In this document: one piece after another, positions 1 to 9,877 of the stretch
Layout of the letters: every line of letters begins with the position of its first letter
Position numbering within the stretch: the first letter of the stretch is position 1
NCBI GenBank assembly: GCA_905250115.1
Contig: CAJNOI010000299.1
Coordinates: 3,813 to 67,812, forward strand
Length of the DNA stretch: 64,000 nucleotides
Reading direction: 5' to 3'
Source: Adineta steineri
Taxonomy: Eukaryota > Rotifera > Eurotatoria > Adinetida > Adinetidae
The notes under the pieces: generated by a model
Databases searched by the model: none
Told to the model about the DNA's origin: nothing
The model's input: the letters and a program-made list of their open reading frames with translations, nothing else
Made by a program: the position numbers and the translations under genes

Positions 1-640
1 ACTCTCATCTTCTAATGCACTAGCCAATTTAATGATCAGTTCATTCGTCGCTGCTTTTTCACCTATATTCCCGAGAGCTTCGATTGCACCGCGTTTGGTT
101 CTTATACTCTGATCTGCTAATTTACTAACGAGTTTAGTGATCACTTCAGCCGTCACTGCTTTTTCAACTATATTTTCGAGAGCTTCGCATGCCGAACATC
201 TGACATCGTCACTCTCATCTTCTAATGCACTAACCAGTTTAGTAATCACTTCACTCGTCGCTGCTTTTTCACCCATATACCCAAGAGCATCGCATGCCAA
301 ATATCTGACATCGTCACTCTCATCTTCTAATGCACTAACCAGTTTTGTGATCACTTCACTCGTCGCTGCTTTTTCACCCATTCTTCCGAGAGTTTGGCAT
401 GCCGAATATCTGACATCGTCACTCTCATCTTCTAATGCATTAATCAGTTCAGTGATCACTTCATTCGTCGCTGCTTTTTCACCCATATACCCAAGAGCTT
501 CGCATGCCGAATATCTGACATCGTCACTCTCATCTTCTAATGCACTAATCAGTTTAGTAATCACTTCACTCGTCGCTGCTTTTTCACCTATATTCCCAAG
601 AGCATAGCATGCATTGGATCTGACGCTCTCATCCTTATCA
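1..640 (-). repeat. 105-bp in-frame tandem repeats (35-residue HEAT-like units)
   Basis: The landmark actctcatct recurs at 211, 421 and 526, with related copies at 1, 106 and 316, so the period is 105 bp, or 35 codons. Units read SDDVRYSACEALGYMGEK followed by AATSEVITKLVSALEDE with few substitutions. The neighbouring unit nearer the NACHT domain (about 600-780) is more diverged. At least six units are visible and the array continues past base 1. Confidence 0.93.
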
Positions 641-2428
641 TCTTGTGCTATGGTCACTAAATTAAACAGTGCAGTCGCTAGATTTGAACTGCTCACTTTG
701 GAAATGAATGAGAGCACTGCGATTTTGATATTTAAATTACCATTTTGAACTAGATGGGTAACTACATTGATAATTCTTTGATTGCTTATCACTGATGGTG
801 CTCTTCCTAATGATTGTACAAGACATTCAGGAATAATTTTGTTTTCTGAAGACAAATTATACTCCATGTATTTTGCTATCCATTCTATCAGTAAAGTGTG
901 TTGCGGAATAGTTGATTGGCTTGATGTTTCTTCAATGCAAGATGTGATAAGTTGCATATGTCTTATTCCAAGAAGATCCATCGGCGGTGTTAATATAAGT
1001 TTCCAAAACATGTCTAAACATATGTTTGTATCAGCTTCGCTGGAGAGACCTGATAGAAATGTAAAGACTAATGCATAACGTTGATTGTATTTTTCTCGTT
1101 GAATAAATTTGATTTCTTCTTGATGAGTTGAAGAGTCTTTAAGAGCTTTAATCAAATATCGTGCTGCAAAATATTCTTGAAAGCTGAGATGCACAAAATA
1201 ATGATCTTTATCCGTTTCAATTTGAGTATTGACACCTTGTTTATTAAAACTTTTGAGAATTCCCATATTGAGTATATGCGGATGATCATGTAAAGAGACT
1301 TTTTCTTCATTTAGTGCTTTTCTCAGTAGATTTGGTCGTAGAATTATAGTGTTATTCTTCATTCCATTAAAGGCTAGATTTTTTAGGAATGCTAATTCTT
1401 TTTTACAGCGTTGATTGACGTCATCTTTAGATAGATTTTGAATTTTTTTATTTGGCATTGATAAATATCGTCGACATAGCCATTCTATCATATTTGTATA
1501 TAATGATGTTATTGTTAATTCTTTTGTTTCTATGAAATCTTCATTACTCCAAAGACTGCATATTAGTTCCAAATTCACTGGAATATGTGCAACACCCCAG
1601 ATAGATTGATTTGTTTGTAAGAATCTGAATAATTTTTGACCTTTGTTTAAAGAATTGTCGAGTTCATCTTTCATTTGATCAAAGAATTTCTGCACATACT
1701 GCTCGATATTTTCGTCTGTAAAACCTGTAATTTCCATTTGTACATGATAAGCTAATACATTTTGATATGGACGAGATGTTAAAATATGATGTGGAGTTTT
1801 AAGTAATTGTTTGAATAAATATTCCAAATGTGAAGGTACATTTTGTACAATTTCATCATATCCATCCAAAATCCATAGAGTCTTTTTTGCATCAAAGTTT
1901 TTTCTCAGAAGTTTGTCTTCACTTTCAGATAGATCATAGGAAAAAATCTCTTTTTTCACAAGATCATATAATGTATAATTCTGACCATTTGATAAAGGAG
2001 GATATCGATGAGTTGTTAAGCGACGTAATGGAATCAAAGCCAATAATTCATACTGTGTCCAAAGTGAACCCATCGCCCATTGATAAGCAATATATCGGCA
2101 AAATGTAGATTTTCCGATTCCAGCACGTCCAAACACCAGCACTTGCTTCTCTTTATTTTTGCATGTTTCAAATATGTTTTTAACATCTATTGCAGTTTTT
2201 GTCCCATAAATCTCCTCAAAACTTCCCATAATAGCATCATTGTTGGGAGCATCACGAAGTTGTTTTTCTTTTTGTTGTTGCTTTTTAGTTTCGACAATGG
2301 CTAAATTAATGTAACTCTCTTCAACTGGATAGAATTTTGCTGGATTCATCAGACGTTCAATATAACCATTCTGTCTATATTCTTGTTTTATCCATTCAAA
2401 TAGATGATTTGGCTCAGCTTGTGATTCA
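1..2428 (-). CDS. NACHT NTPase with C-terminal HEAT-like repeats (partial, runs off left edge)
   Basis: Read on the minus strand this is one long open frame with no stop down to base 1. A pre-NACHT segment (FYPVEESYINL, about 2300-2345) is followed by a Walker A GRAGIGKST (about 2104-2130), a Walker B WILDGYDE (about 1855-1884), a TSRPY sensor-like motif, and a helical region with HLSFQEYFAARYL typical of NLR-type NACHT proteins. From about 640 to the edge come 35-residue HEAT/ARM-like repeats. The exon starts after an acceptor (TTTTTAATAG) at 2429-2438. A five-base exon ATGAA at 2562-2566, followed by a GT donor, would supply the start and restore the frame; this is inferred. NACHT proteins are STAND ATPases that oligomerise on ligand sensing, and the repeats would be the sensor. 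The C-terminus is missing. Domain call is strong; the ligand is unknown. Confidence 0.85.
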
Positions 2429-2566
2429 CTATTAAAAACATATAGAATGATTAGCAGAATAGTGAATATTTCATGAAGTGTTATTTAACACAAACTCATT
2501 TAATTTATTTTCGATTAGCTCGAATAATCTACTAACGGATTTATAAAAGAGAAACTAATACTTCAT

Positions 2567-2952
2567 GTATCACGATGAGATTTATTTGCAATTCTATAAA
2601 CTTTTTTAACGAATCTTTAGCTTTGCCAAAGCTCATCAACAAAAAATGGATGTTGTTCGTAAACTGTTCCGAACAGTTTGTAGATTTTATTGTAGGTAGT
2701 GATTATTTAAATTTTAAAAGTTCTAGTTTACAAGCTTTTATGGATGCATTACTATCAACGTTAATTTATTTTTGTATGATATGTACATGTTATCAGTATT
2801 TAAGTTTCGACATTAAACTATTTATCGGATAAAATAAAAGGTGAGATAGTGAGAACCACATTGTAGATCGTTATACCTGTAGAATAGAGAATTTTTATAG
2901 AATGATCGCATTAAACACAATCTTATGGGTGAATGAATATCAGAGATCTTAT
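2567..2952. other. Intergenic interval between NACHT and ART genes
   Basis: About 390 bases separating two same-strand genes. The open frames here are low-complexity with no recognisable motif. This interval would hold the promoter of the NACHT gene or, less likely, an intron joining the two genes. No donor in the last ART codons gives the phase needed by the NACHT exon. Confidence 0.5.
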
Positions 2953-3636
2953 TTATCTTTTCAAATGGACTAACTTTTGAAGAGTTACTTCGTCCAAGTG
3001 GACAACGAAGAGAAGATCAATGAAATTGAGTACTTCAGTTTTGGCTCGCACATAAGTTCCAGGCATTAGAATAACTTCTCGTTCCTCTGGATTTGTAGAA
3101 AATTGAGAGATATCTTTGCCATTCATAGTTTCAATAGCGAACAAAGTGCCATGTTCGCCTAAAAATGGTTGAACAATTTTCAGATCCATTGAGGTTGAAT
3201 TGATACTCCACCAAATGTCGATATTATTGTTAGCAAATACTGAACTGACATCACCGTAAACGCCTCTCCAGACAACTGCCTTAATCGATGGTAATTTCTT
3301 GAGAGCTGTCATAAACAACTTTAAGTAGGCAAACCATGGCTTAAGTGCATGTCGATTTTCAGCTCGAAGTGTGTTGTTGAGAGAAGAATAAAACGATGAT
3401 GACATCGAGTAGAGATATATTGCCGCCGATTCATCTCGCATTAATAAATCTGAATGTCGATAATATTTCTTTGTAGCTGTCATAACATAAGCTAAGACAT
3501 CGGGAACGAGTGGAATTAGTTTTTCCACAGCTTCTTCTAATGTCAGAATGGGTGAATCTTCGTAACCAAATATTGGACTGTGATTGGCTTCTTGAAACTC
3601 TGAGAGAGTATGGTTTACAAAACGATTTTCCGGCAT
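2953..3636 (-). CDS. R-S-E type mono-ADP-ribosyltransferase
   Basis: Single-exon 227-residue protein. The NAD:arginine ADP-ribosyltransferase (ART) signature is in order: Arg124 in VVWRGVYG, the Ser-Thr-Ser at 147-149 in WWSINSTS, and the catalytic E-x-E at 185-187 in EEREVILMPGT. Family members transfer ADP-ribose from NAD+ to a protein side chain. There is no obvious signal peptide, suggesting an intracellular enzyme, unlike many vertebrate GPI-anchored ARTs. ART-domain genes are known to be numerous in bdelloids. It lies upstream of the NACHT gene on the same strand, about 0.4 kb away. The length suits a stand-alone catalytic domain. Fold call is strong; target is unknown. Confidence 0.85.
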   Translation of the reverse strand: MPENRFVNHTLSEFQEANHSPIFGYEDSPILTLEEAVEKLIPLVPDVLAYVMTATKKYYRHSDLLMRDESAAIYLYSMSSSFYSSLNNTLRAENRHALKPWFAYLKLFMTALKKLPSIKAVVWRGVYGDVSSVFANNNIDIWWSINSTSMDLKIVQPFLGEHGTLFAIETMNGKDISQFSTNPEEREVILMPGTYVRAKTEVLNFIDLLFVVHLDEVTLQKLVHLKR

Positions 3637-6207
3637 AAGTATCAGTTATCGTTGGATTCTCGCTGAGATGTGTTCAAATGAACCGTTTGTATCTAAACAG
3701 CAAAAATAATTAAGATATTGTATCAATTCAAATTTTACTCCATATTCGTCGTCTTCTACTAAATTTTCGATGATAGCAAGGTTCATATCTAGCAAGAACC
3801 GTTGTGTGACTACTAGTATACAAAGAAAAGCGTGTGAGTGTAGATATTGTATTCATCTCATGTCCATACCCACACCCTGTAAATATTCTATTTTACTATC
3901 GCTTTCGAATCGAAATGTTATTTCAACGTACCGCGATATTTGTATCTTAAAAAGTAACCCGATTAACCGGTATGTGAAGTAAATAAACTGAACGTTATTT
4001 CGGAGCATCTGCTAGTTTTCAGTAACTGCAGCTGTTCTTTTTTGCACTGCATGACGAAAAGTTCTCTCATTTTGATTCATCATACATTTATGAACAATTT
4101 TATTATATTTATGATAAGATATTCGAAAATTAAGCTGTAGTAAATTATTCAGTAAAATATTGAAGAATATGAAATATTTTCATCTGATTGTAAGAGTGAC
4201 AAAAAAAATATTCATAACCGTATTTCTCAACTGTAGAATAAACTCTAACATTTAAGGATATTATTTATATTCTTTAGACTACAATCAAATAGTATAATTT
4301 CACTTACAGTTAAATAATATACAATGATAATTAAAGCCGAAAAAGAATAAATAAAAAATTCAACTGTGTGTCTAAACGAATACGAATAAATGAATAAACC
4401 ATCGAGAAACACACTGTTTTATATCTCCTTCATTGCAGTGATCACTGATGCGTCCCTCGTCTTTTTTTACCTTAATTAAAAAAACGGTAATCAGTGAGAG
4501 AACTAAGCGTTTAGGCCACGATATTTTTTAGTTATTTGCATAGCAGATCGAGAATAACACACAAAATTACAAAAAATACCAACCAGCGCATACTTTTTCT
4601 TTCCTTCCTTGCAATTATCATTACTGTATACACTTCATTTGATGTATCAAAAAAAATCAACACGTAGTTAAATAGAAGAAATTTCACATAAAGTCATTAT
4701 AGTTCGTTTATCTAACGAATATAGCTTGTGATAAAATATAATGCCGATCCAGGTTCAACGTGCTTTGTCGTGAACGACCGTTTACGAAGAAAAACGGAGA
4801 TATAGGTGGATGTGGGTGAGGGTGATACTAGGAAAAGAGTAAACCATAGCCACACACCCACACTATCCACGTAATAATTTTCATATGCAATCATCATTCT
4901 ATTATTGAAAGATTGAAACATTCATAGAAAATTTCCTAATTTTAATCATACAATTAACTATATCATATTATATATTATTTTTTGTGGAAGATGATGAGAC
5001 ATTACAATACATAAAACATAAATTATATGTTAAATAATAAATAATTTTAATGACGTTAGTCAGGTAGTTTATTCTTACTCAATCAGAACGGAAAGACGAA
5101 CATAATTTGTTAATTTATTATTCGATATTGTTATTTCGTAATAAAGAAAAACATTTTCGATTTATATGTGTTTTTAATAAATGATAGAATACTCAATTAA
5201 TAAGCTCATCTTTTATTTTTTCAGTAAATTTAAACTCTGATATGAGAATATTAATCATTCCATTCATTAGTTTTAATATGTACATTAATTGATTTTTCAA
5301 TGATATTAAAAACTAATTTGCTTTACAAACGAAAAGATCAATGATCTAATGTTATATATTGTTCTTCGTTAAATCAAGGATTCTATTGAGCAAATAGTAT
5401 TCATTGTTATAGACGTGACATTGATTTATTGTGAAAGATATTAGTTTTGATAATTGTTAATTTAGTGTAGAATGTATAGCTTCTGTATCGTGCTGACAAA
5501 CTTTTTCAATTTTTTAATCTAGTGCGAACATCATATAAATATAGAGAGAATCTATTTAACGAAATATAATCTAGAAAAGTGTATATATCAGACAAATATT
5601 GGCGTTAAATATTGATCTTTAATTAATCATTACAATTGAGAATTAAAAGTGAAGAAGTAAATAACAGCAGTAAAAATAACTATTTGAATATATTCATATT
5701 CAACAAAGAATGTCAAATATAACTAGATAGCATTCGAGTTTTACTCAACTACGAAATGACAACTGGCGAAGAACTACAGAAATGCTTCACATCGCACCGC
5801 ATTAACAATAAAACTATGGGATAGATTAGTAACTTATTTCTTATAATTCGAATTATTATGAAATCTTAATCCTTATGATCGAATATGAAGGAAGTGCAAA
5901 TCATAACAATTGCATTTACATTACCACGTGTGCTCCGTAAGAAAGAAAGAGAAAAATATTTTTTTTCTATACTACTTTTAACATAAAAAAAGCATCATGT
6001 TATGACGAGTATTCTTTGTTGGAGTGAAATTGCACAATCACAACAATGTTTACATCCGCGTGTGCATTATATAAATATGTTCGAGGAATTATAAATACTC
6101 ATTAATATACATTATCTAATGATATGAAATATTTTTAGAATCAGTGCTTTGATTTAACAACGTTTTGAAATATTATATAGATTTATTATCTATTTGTAGC
6201 ATTGTAA
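3637..6207. other. Gene-poor AT-rich interval
   Basis: About 2.6 kb with only short scattered open frames and no domain I recognise. It holds a C-rich telomere-like half-site at about 3866-3882 (ccatacccacaccctg) and one GT-rich foldback at 4804-4872. Upstream sequence of the 6208 gene includes AT-rich TATA-like runs, but no confident promoter. Confidence 0.6.
4804..4872. repeat. Short GT-rich foldback, copy 1
   Basis: The left arm is GT-rich (aggtggatgtgggtgagggt) and the right arm is CA-rich (ccacacacccacactatcca), imperfectly reverse-complementary with about 22 bases between. Same architecture as the copies at 29392, 29925, 35088 and 37341. The arms resemble the bdelloid telomere unit TGTGGG (established for Adineta). 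Confidence 0.6.
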
Positions 6208-6774
6208 ATGATGCGTCAGAATATATCATCGAATTCGGATTCAATGCAAGAACTACATCTCAGATATAGTTGGATTCCAGGATCTGAAAGTATTCGACCG
6301 AATGCTGAAAATAGACAAAAAAAAGAAAATTATATTAAAAATATGTTAACTCGTTATACTAGTCTTCAAGATTTTGTACTTCATAAATTTTTTGGATTGA
6401 AACCTGTCGTTCAAGGTGATTTTATTAATTCAAGGTTACAAGTTCCTTCTACAGAAATTTCTTCTGCTCGAATTGCTCATACAAAAGATACAAATCGTCA
6501 TGAATTTCGATTTGTAACTAATCTATTTTCTTATCACATTCCAACTGGTACAAATCATTATGTCATTTGGTTTCTTTTAAATGGAAACGAAAGTATTGAT
6601 CCAAAAACGAATTCACCACTTACCAATGATGAAATCAATTCAAGTATTGAGGAAGCACTTCGACAAAAACTTGGTTCTACAAATGACACCTTTTCATTTG
6701 TTTGGTATCTCAATCCAAAACAAACAATTGTCTCTGATGTTCTTTATCATGTACAAGTTTTCTGGATACCTTAA
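6208..6774 (+). CDS. DUF3605-like protein (fungal Ngi1-type), intronless
   Basis: 188-residue protein from an ATG. The C-terminal half has the pattern I associate with the DUF3605 family, common in fungi (N-acetylglucosamine-induced protein 1 type): a central HYVIWFLLNG, an EIN...EEAL helix, and the terminal FVWYLNPKQTI and VLYHVQVFWIP. The N-terminal half has an LQDFVLHKFFGL helix. No molecular function is established for this family. It has no introns, unlike most surrounding genes, and is followed 350 bases downstream on the same strand by another intronless gene of non-metazoan flavour. This fits horizontal acquisition, which is inference. Family assignment is from motif memory only. Confidence 0.6.
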   Translation: MMRQNISSNSDSMQELHLRYSWIPGSESIRPNAENRQKKENYIKNMLTRYTSLQDFVLHKFFGLKPVVQGDFINSRLQVPSTEISSARIAHTKDTNRHEFRFVTNLFSYHIPTGTNHYVIWFLLNGNESIDPKTNSPLTNDEINSSIEEALRQKLGSTNDTFSFVWYLNPKQTIVSDVLYHVQVFWIP

Positions 6775-7123
6775 TTAAGTATAATGAATGAAATTCTATT
6801 ATACATTAATTAGTCAACAGTATTGTTTATTGTTTTTTAATTGTTTCATAATAATCAGTACAAAATAAAACAATAAAAATATATCTAAGTCTTATACTTT
6901 TACTTATTTATATTATATATATATTAACCACATAAGAAATAAAAATCATCGAAGGACGCTATTCAACCGTAACTTGCATATGTATACACAAAGATACTAA
7001 CGATTGATTTTTATTCTAATACAAATATACAAAAGAAAGATATAGTTTATATCGTGCATATTTTAACATTTTGGTAGATACATTCAATATTGATTTATTA
7101 CTATATTATTGTTTTTTTTAATC
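6775..7123. other. Intergenic, AT-rich
   Basis: About 350 bases of AT-rich sequence between two same-strand intronless genes. A polyadenylation-like aataaaac occurs near 6865. No gene is seen. Confidence 0.5.
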
Positions 7124-7846
7124 ATGATAATTTATCTTTTTTCTGGTTCTGGAGACTCTTCTACAGCTCTCATGTATTCATTCAATCAACGTCCTGATAC
7201 ATATGTTATGGATGATCCATTTTATGGAATTTGGCTGAAAAAAACTGGCGAAAAACAAGCCTATTACGATGAAATAATGTTAAGAATGGAATGCGATGAT
7301 GCAAACAAGATACATGATGAAATTGAAAAAAACGAAAAAATACAAGGAAATGTATTTGTTAAAAATAATATTGATACTGTACAATATATGAATGAAAATC
7401 GTTTGTTAAAGTACCGTCATATATTTGTCATTGATGATCCTGCCGAGACTATCGTATCACGTATTATAACAGATCGATCGAAAACTTCTGCTGATATATA
7501 TCTGGAACAACAATTACGAACATATAATTGGTTAAAAGAAAAGACTAAAGAAGATCCAATTGTTATTGATAGTAATGGGTTGAACAGAGATCCTACAATA
7601 GCGTTAACTCATATATGTGAAAAATTAAATCTTCCCTTTACAGATAAAATGTTATCATGGCCAGCAGGTCCAAAATCAATCGATGGTCTTTGGGCTGAAT
7701 CGTCGTACAATGAAATTCACTCATCAACTGGATTTCGATCAATATCTTCAACAAAAAGAACTCGAGATACTATTCCAAACCATCTTGTATCACTCTATGA
7801 TGCAGCTTTACCTTACTATGAAAAACTTTTAACACACAGTATCTAA
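7124..7846 (+). CDS. Sulfotransferase-like P-loop protein, intronless
   Basis: About 240 residues from the first ATG (7124); the frame extends slightly upstream but without an ATG. The N-terminus has a beta-strand then SGSGDSSTALMYSF, the position of the 5'-PSB loop of the sulfotransferase fold (usual form PRSxSTALMYSF), followed by QRPDTYVMDDPFYGIWL. Later, KYRHIFVIDDPAETIVSRII corresponds to the 3'-phosphate-binding region, and a Trp/Pro-rich segment lies near the C-terminus. This subgroup is found as stand-alone proteins or fused to branched-chain aminotransferase-like domains. The loop departs from consensus (SGD for PRS), so catalytic competence is uncertain. No introns; neighbour of the DUF3605-like gene, possibly a shared foreign insertion. 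Confidence 0.6.
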   Translation: MIIYLFSGSGDSSTALMYSFNQRPDTYVMDDPFYGIWLKKTGEKQAYYDEIMLRMECDDANKIHDEIEKNEKIQGNVFVKNNIDTVQYMNENRLLKYRHIFVIDDPAETIVSRIITDRSKTSADIYLEQQLRTYNWLKEKTKEDPIVIDSNGLNRDPTIALTHICEKLNLPFTDKMLSWPAGPKSIDGLWAESSYNEIHSSTGFRSISSTKRTRDTIPNHLVSLYDAALPYYEKLLTHSI

Positions 7847-8648
7847 ATTCTGTATATTCTCTTCAATTTTTAAACTTATTTTTATATGAATAAAATACAA
7901 ACAATATTATTAGTGCAAAATAAATATAATTTTCTTTTCCAGTCATGAAGCAGTAAGCTTTGTTTTAAGACAAATAGTAGTGAACCATAAGAAGTACTTT
8001 GTTTATGTATGATAAACTCGAAAAGTTTATCCGGTTCTCCACAAATCTTTAAAGTCATATTTACTATATTTAACAAAAAAAAAGATCGTTAGATTCTTAA
8101 TATCTAATTAAAAGTATGAAAGAATTAACAGCTATATTTAAAATGTAATCAATCAGTCTTGTAATTCGGAATTGAACACAATCATAATGAGATTATATAG
8201 TTCATGATATTTATATTCTTGTGACATGTTTGTATAAAATCGAATTGACATTTAACTTATATCAATATGATTAATGATAGAAATTCATTTATCATCGTAA
8301 CGACATTCATTCATAGAAATAAAAGAAGAATTTTACTTTATTTGATTAGTCATTTGTATAACCAATAACAATTTTGTCAGCATAATGCTGATCAATCCTA
8401 TTAAAAGACAATGAAAATGAACAAAGACTCAAATGCATAAATGCATTTAATATATTCAAATGGTCAGTTGTTACTCATCGAGTGACATTCTCTGTTCATA
8501 ATTTATTTGTTCGACATCTTCTTGCTACATTCAATCAGACTTTGAATTGAATTTTCTTTGTCTATTCTATATTATATTTTAGATCCGTCAGTCAGTTAAT
8601 TGGACATTTATCTTCTCTTATCCATTTTCCCTTCTTTTTAATCCACTC
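7847..8648. other. Intergenic, promoter side of hnRNP K gene
   Basis: About 800 AT-rich bases with no coding exon recognised. The last 100 bases before the ATG are pyrimidine-rich, consistent with a 5' leader. Confidence 0.5.
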
Positions 8649-9877
8649 ATGACCGATCAAGATTCTAAAATGGGTAATGAAGATAATGGTCAACAAAATA
8701 ATAATTTTAATAATTCAAGCAATGGAACAAATCGTGGTGGTGGTAATCATGGAAGACTTGATGTACGATTTCTAGTGTGTAGTCGAGATGCTGGAGCTAT
8801 TATTGGTAAAAAAGGTTCAAATATTCAAACACTTCGACAGAAACATAAAGTTATTATTCAAGTACCCGATTGTGATGTATGTAGATTTATTATTTTTCTT
8901 TTTTTGAATTAAACAAAATTCTCTTGTTATAGGGACCAGAACGTGTTTTAACAATTCAAGGTGATTATGATTCTTGTATATCAGCTATTGTCGATATATT
9001 ACCAATAATGAGAGATAATCAACGTGTACAAAATGATCAAAGTGAAATACGTTTATTAACACATCAAAGTCAAGCTGGAGCGGTCATTGGAAAAGGTGGT
9101 GAACGTGTACGTGAACTACGATCAAAATTTAATGTTGGTATGAAAGTTTTTGTTCAATGTTTACCATTTTCTACTGAACGTGTCGTTGCATTACGTGGTC
9201 GTGCTGATGATATTGAACGTTGTTTACGTGAAGTTTTTAGTATTCTTGATCAAACACCACCACGTGGACAAATGTGTTTCTATGATCCAATTAATTTTGA
9301 TGTAAATCTTTCATCTGAATATGGTTTGTTTTAAAGAAGAAAAATTTTCAAAACAAATGAAAATTATTTCCTTCTTTTTCTTCTAGGCGGTTTTTCTGAA
9401 GTTCAATATGGTGCAATGATGAATCAAGGAGGTAATGGTGGTGGTGGTGGAAATGGACCACCTTCATCATATCGTGGACCTCGTGATCAAGGAAATTTCC
9501 AAGGTCCACCATATAATAATAATAATAATAATATTAATAATTATCATAATGATCTAAACGATAATTATAATCAAGGACCCCCTCCACCCATACCACGTCC
9601 ATTAATCAGTGGAAATGATTCAAATTATGGTGCACCACAAATTCAGACAAATCAAGTTACTATTCCAAATCATCTAGCTAGTTGTATTATAGGACCTCGT
9701 GGTACAAAAATAGCACATATACGTCAAACGTCTGGTGCTAGTATTCGTATTGATGATCCAGCTCCAGGTTCAAATGATCGTATTATTACAATACAAGGTT
9801 CTCCTGCTCAAATAAGTCAAGCACAATATTTTCTACAAATGGCTGTGAAAGAATCTGGCTTATGGAATGGAAATTAA
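8649..9877 (+). CDS. HNRNPK: hnRNP K-like protein with three KH domains
   Basis: Three exons, 8649-8876, 8933-9323 and 9387-9877, joined by GT-AG introns of 56 and 63 nt, give 369 residues in one frame. KH1 carries the GXXG loop in AIIGKKGSNIQTLRQ, KH2 in AVIGKGGERVRELRS, and KH3 near the C-terminus in CIIGPRGTKIAHIRQ. The first intron interrupts KH1 and the second follows KH2. Between KH2 and KH3 is a Gly/Pro/Asn-rich linker (about residues 215-285), matching the KI-like region of hnRNP K in position. hnRNP K binds C-rich single-stranded RNA or DNA and acts in splicing, stability and transcription. The domain order and C-terminal KH3 make the orthology convincing. Confidence 0.93.

Noticed and set aside
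137-607. Plus-strand 156-codon repeat-rich open frame
   Set aside because: It is the antisense of the HEAT-like repeats; the minus frame carries NACHT motifs and runs far longer.
1-640. CRISPR-like array
   Set aside because: Units are contiguous 105-base coding repeats without unique spacers, in a eukaryotic gene.
2575-2832. 85-codon plus-strand frame between ART and NACHT genes
   Set aside because: No domain, opposite strand to both neighbours, typical AT-rich chance frame.
4712-4921. 69-codon minus-strand frame
   Set aside because: It overlaps a GT-rich foldback and shows no domain or splice signals.
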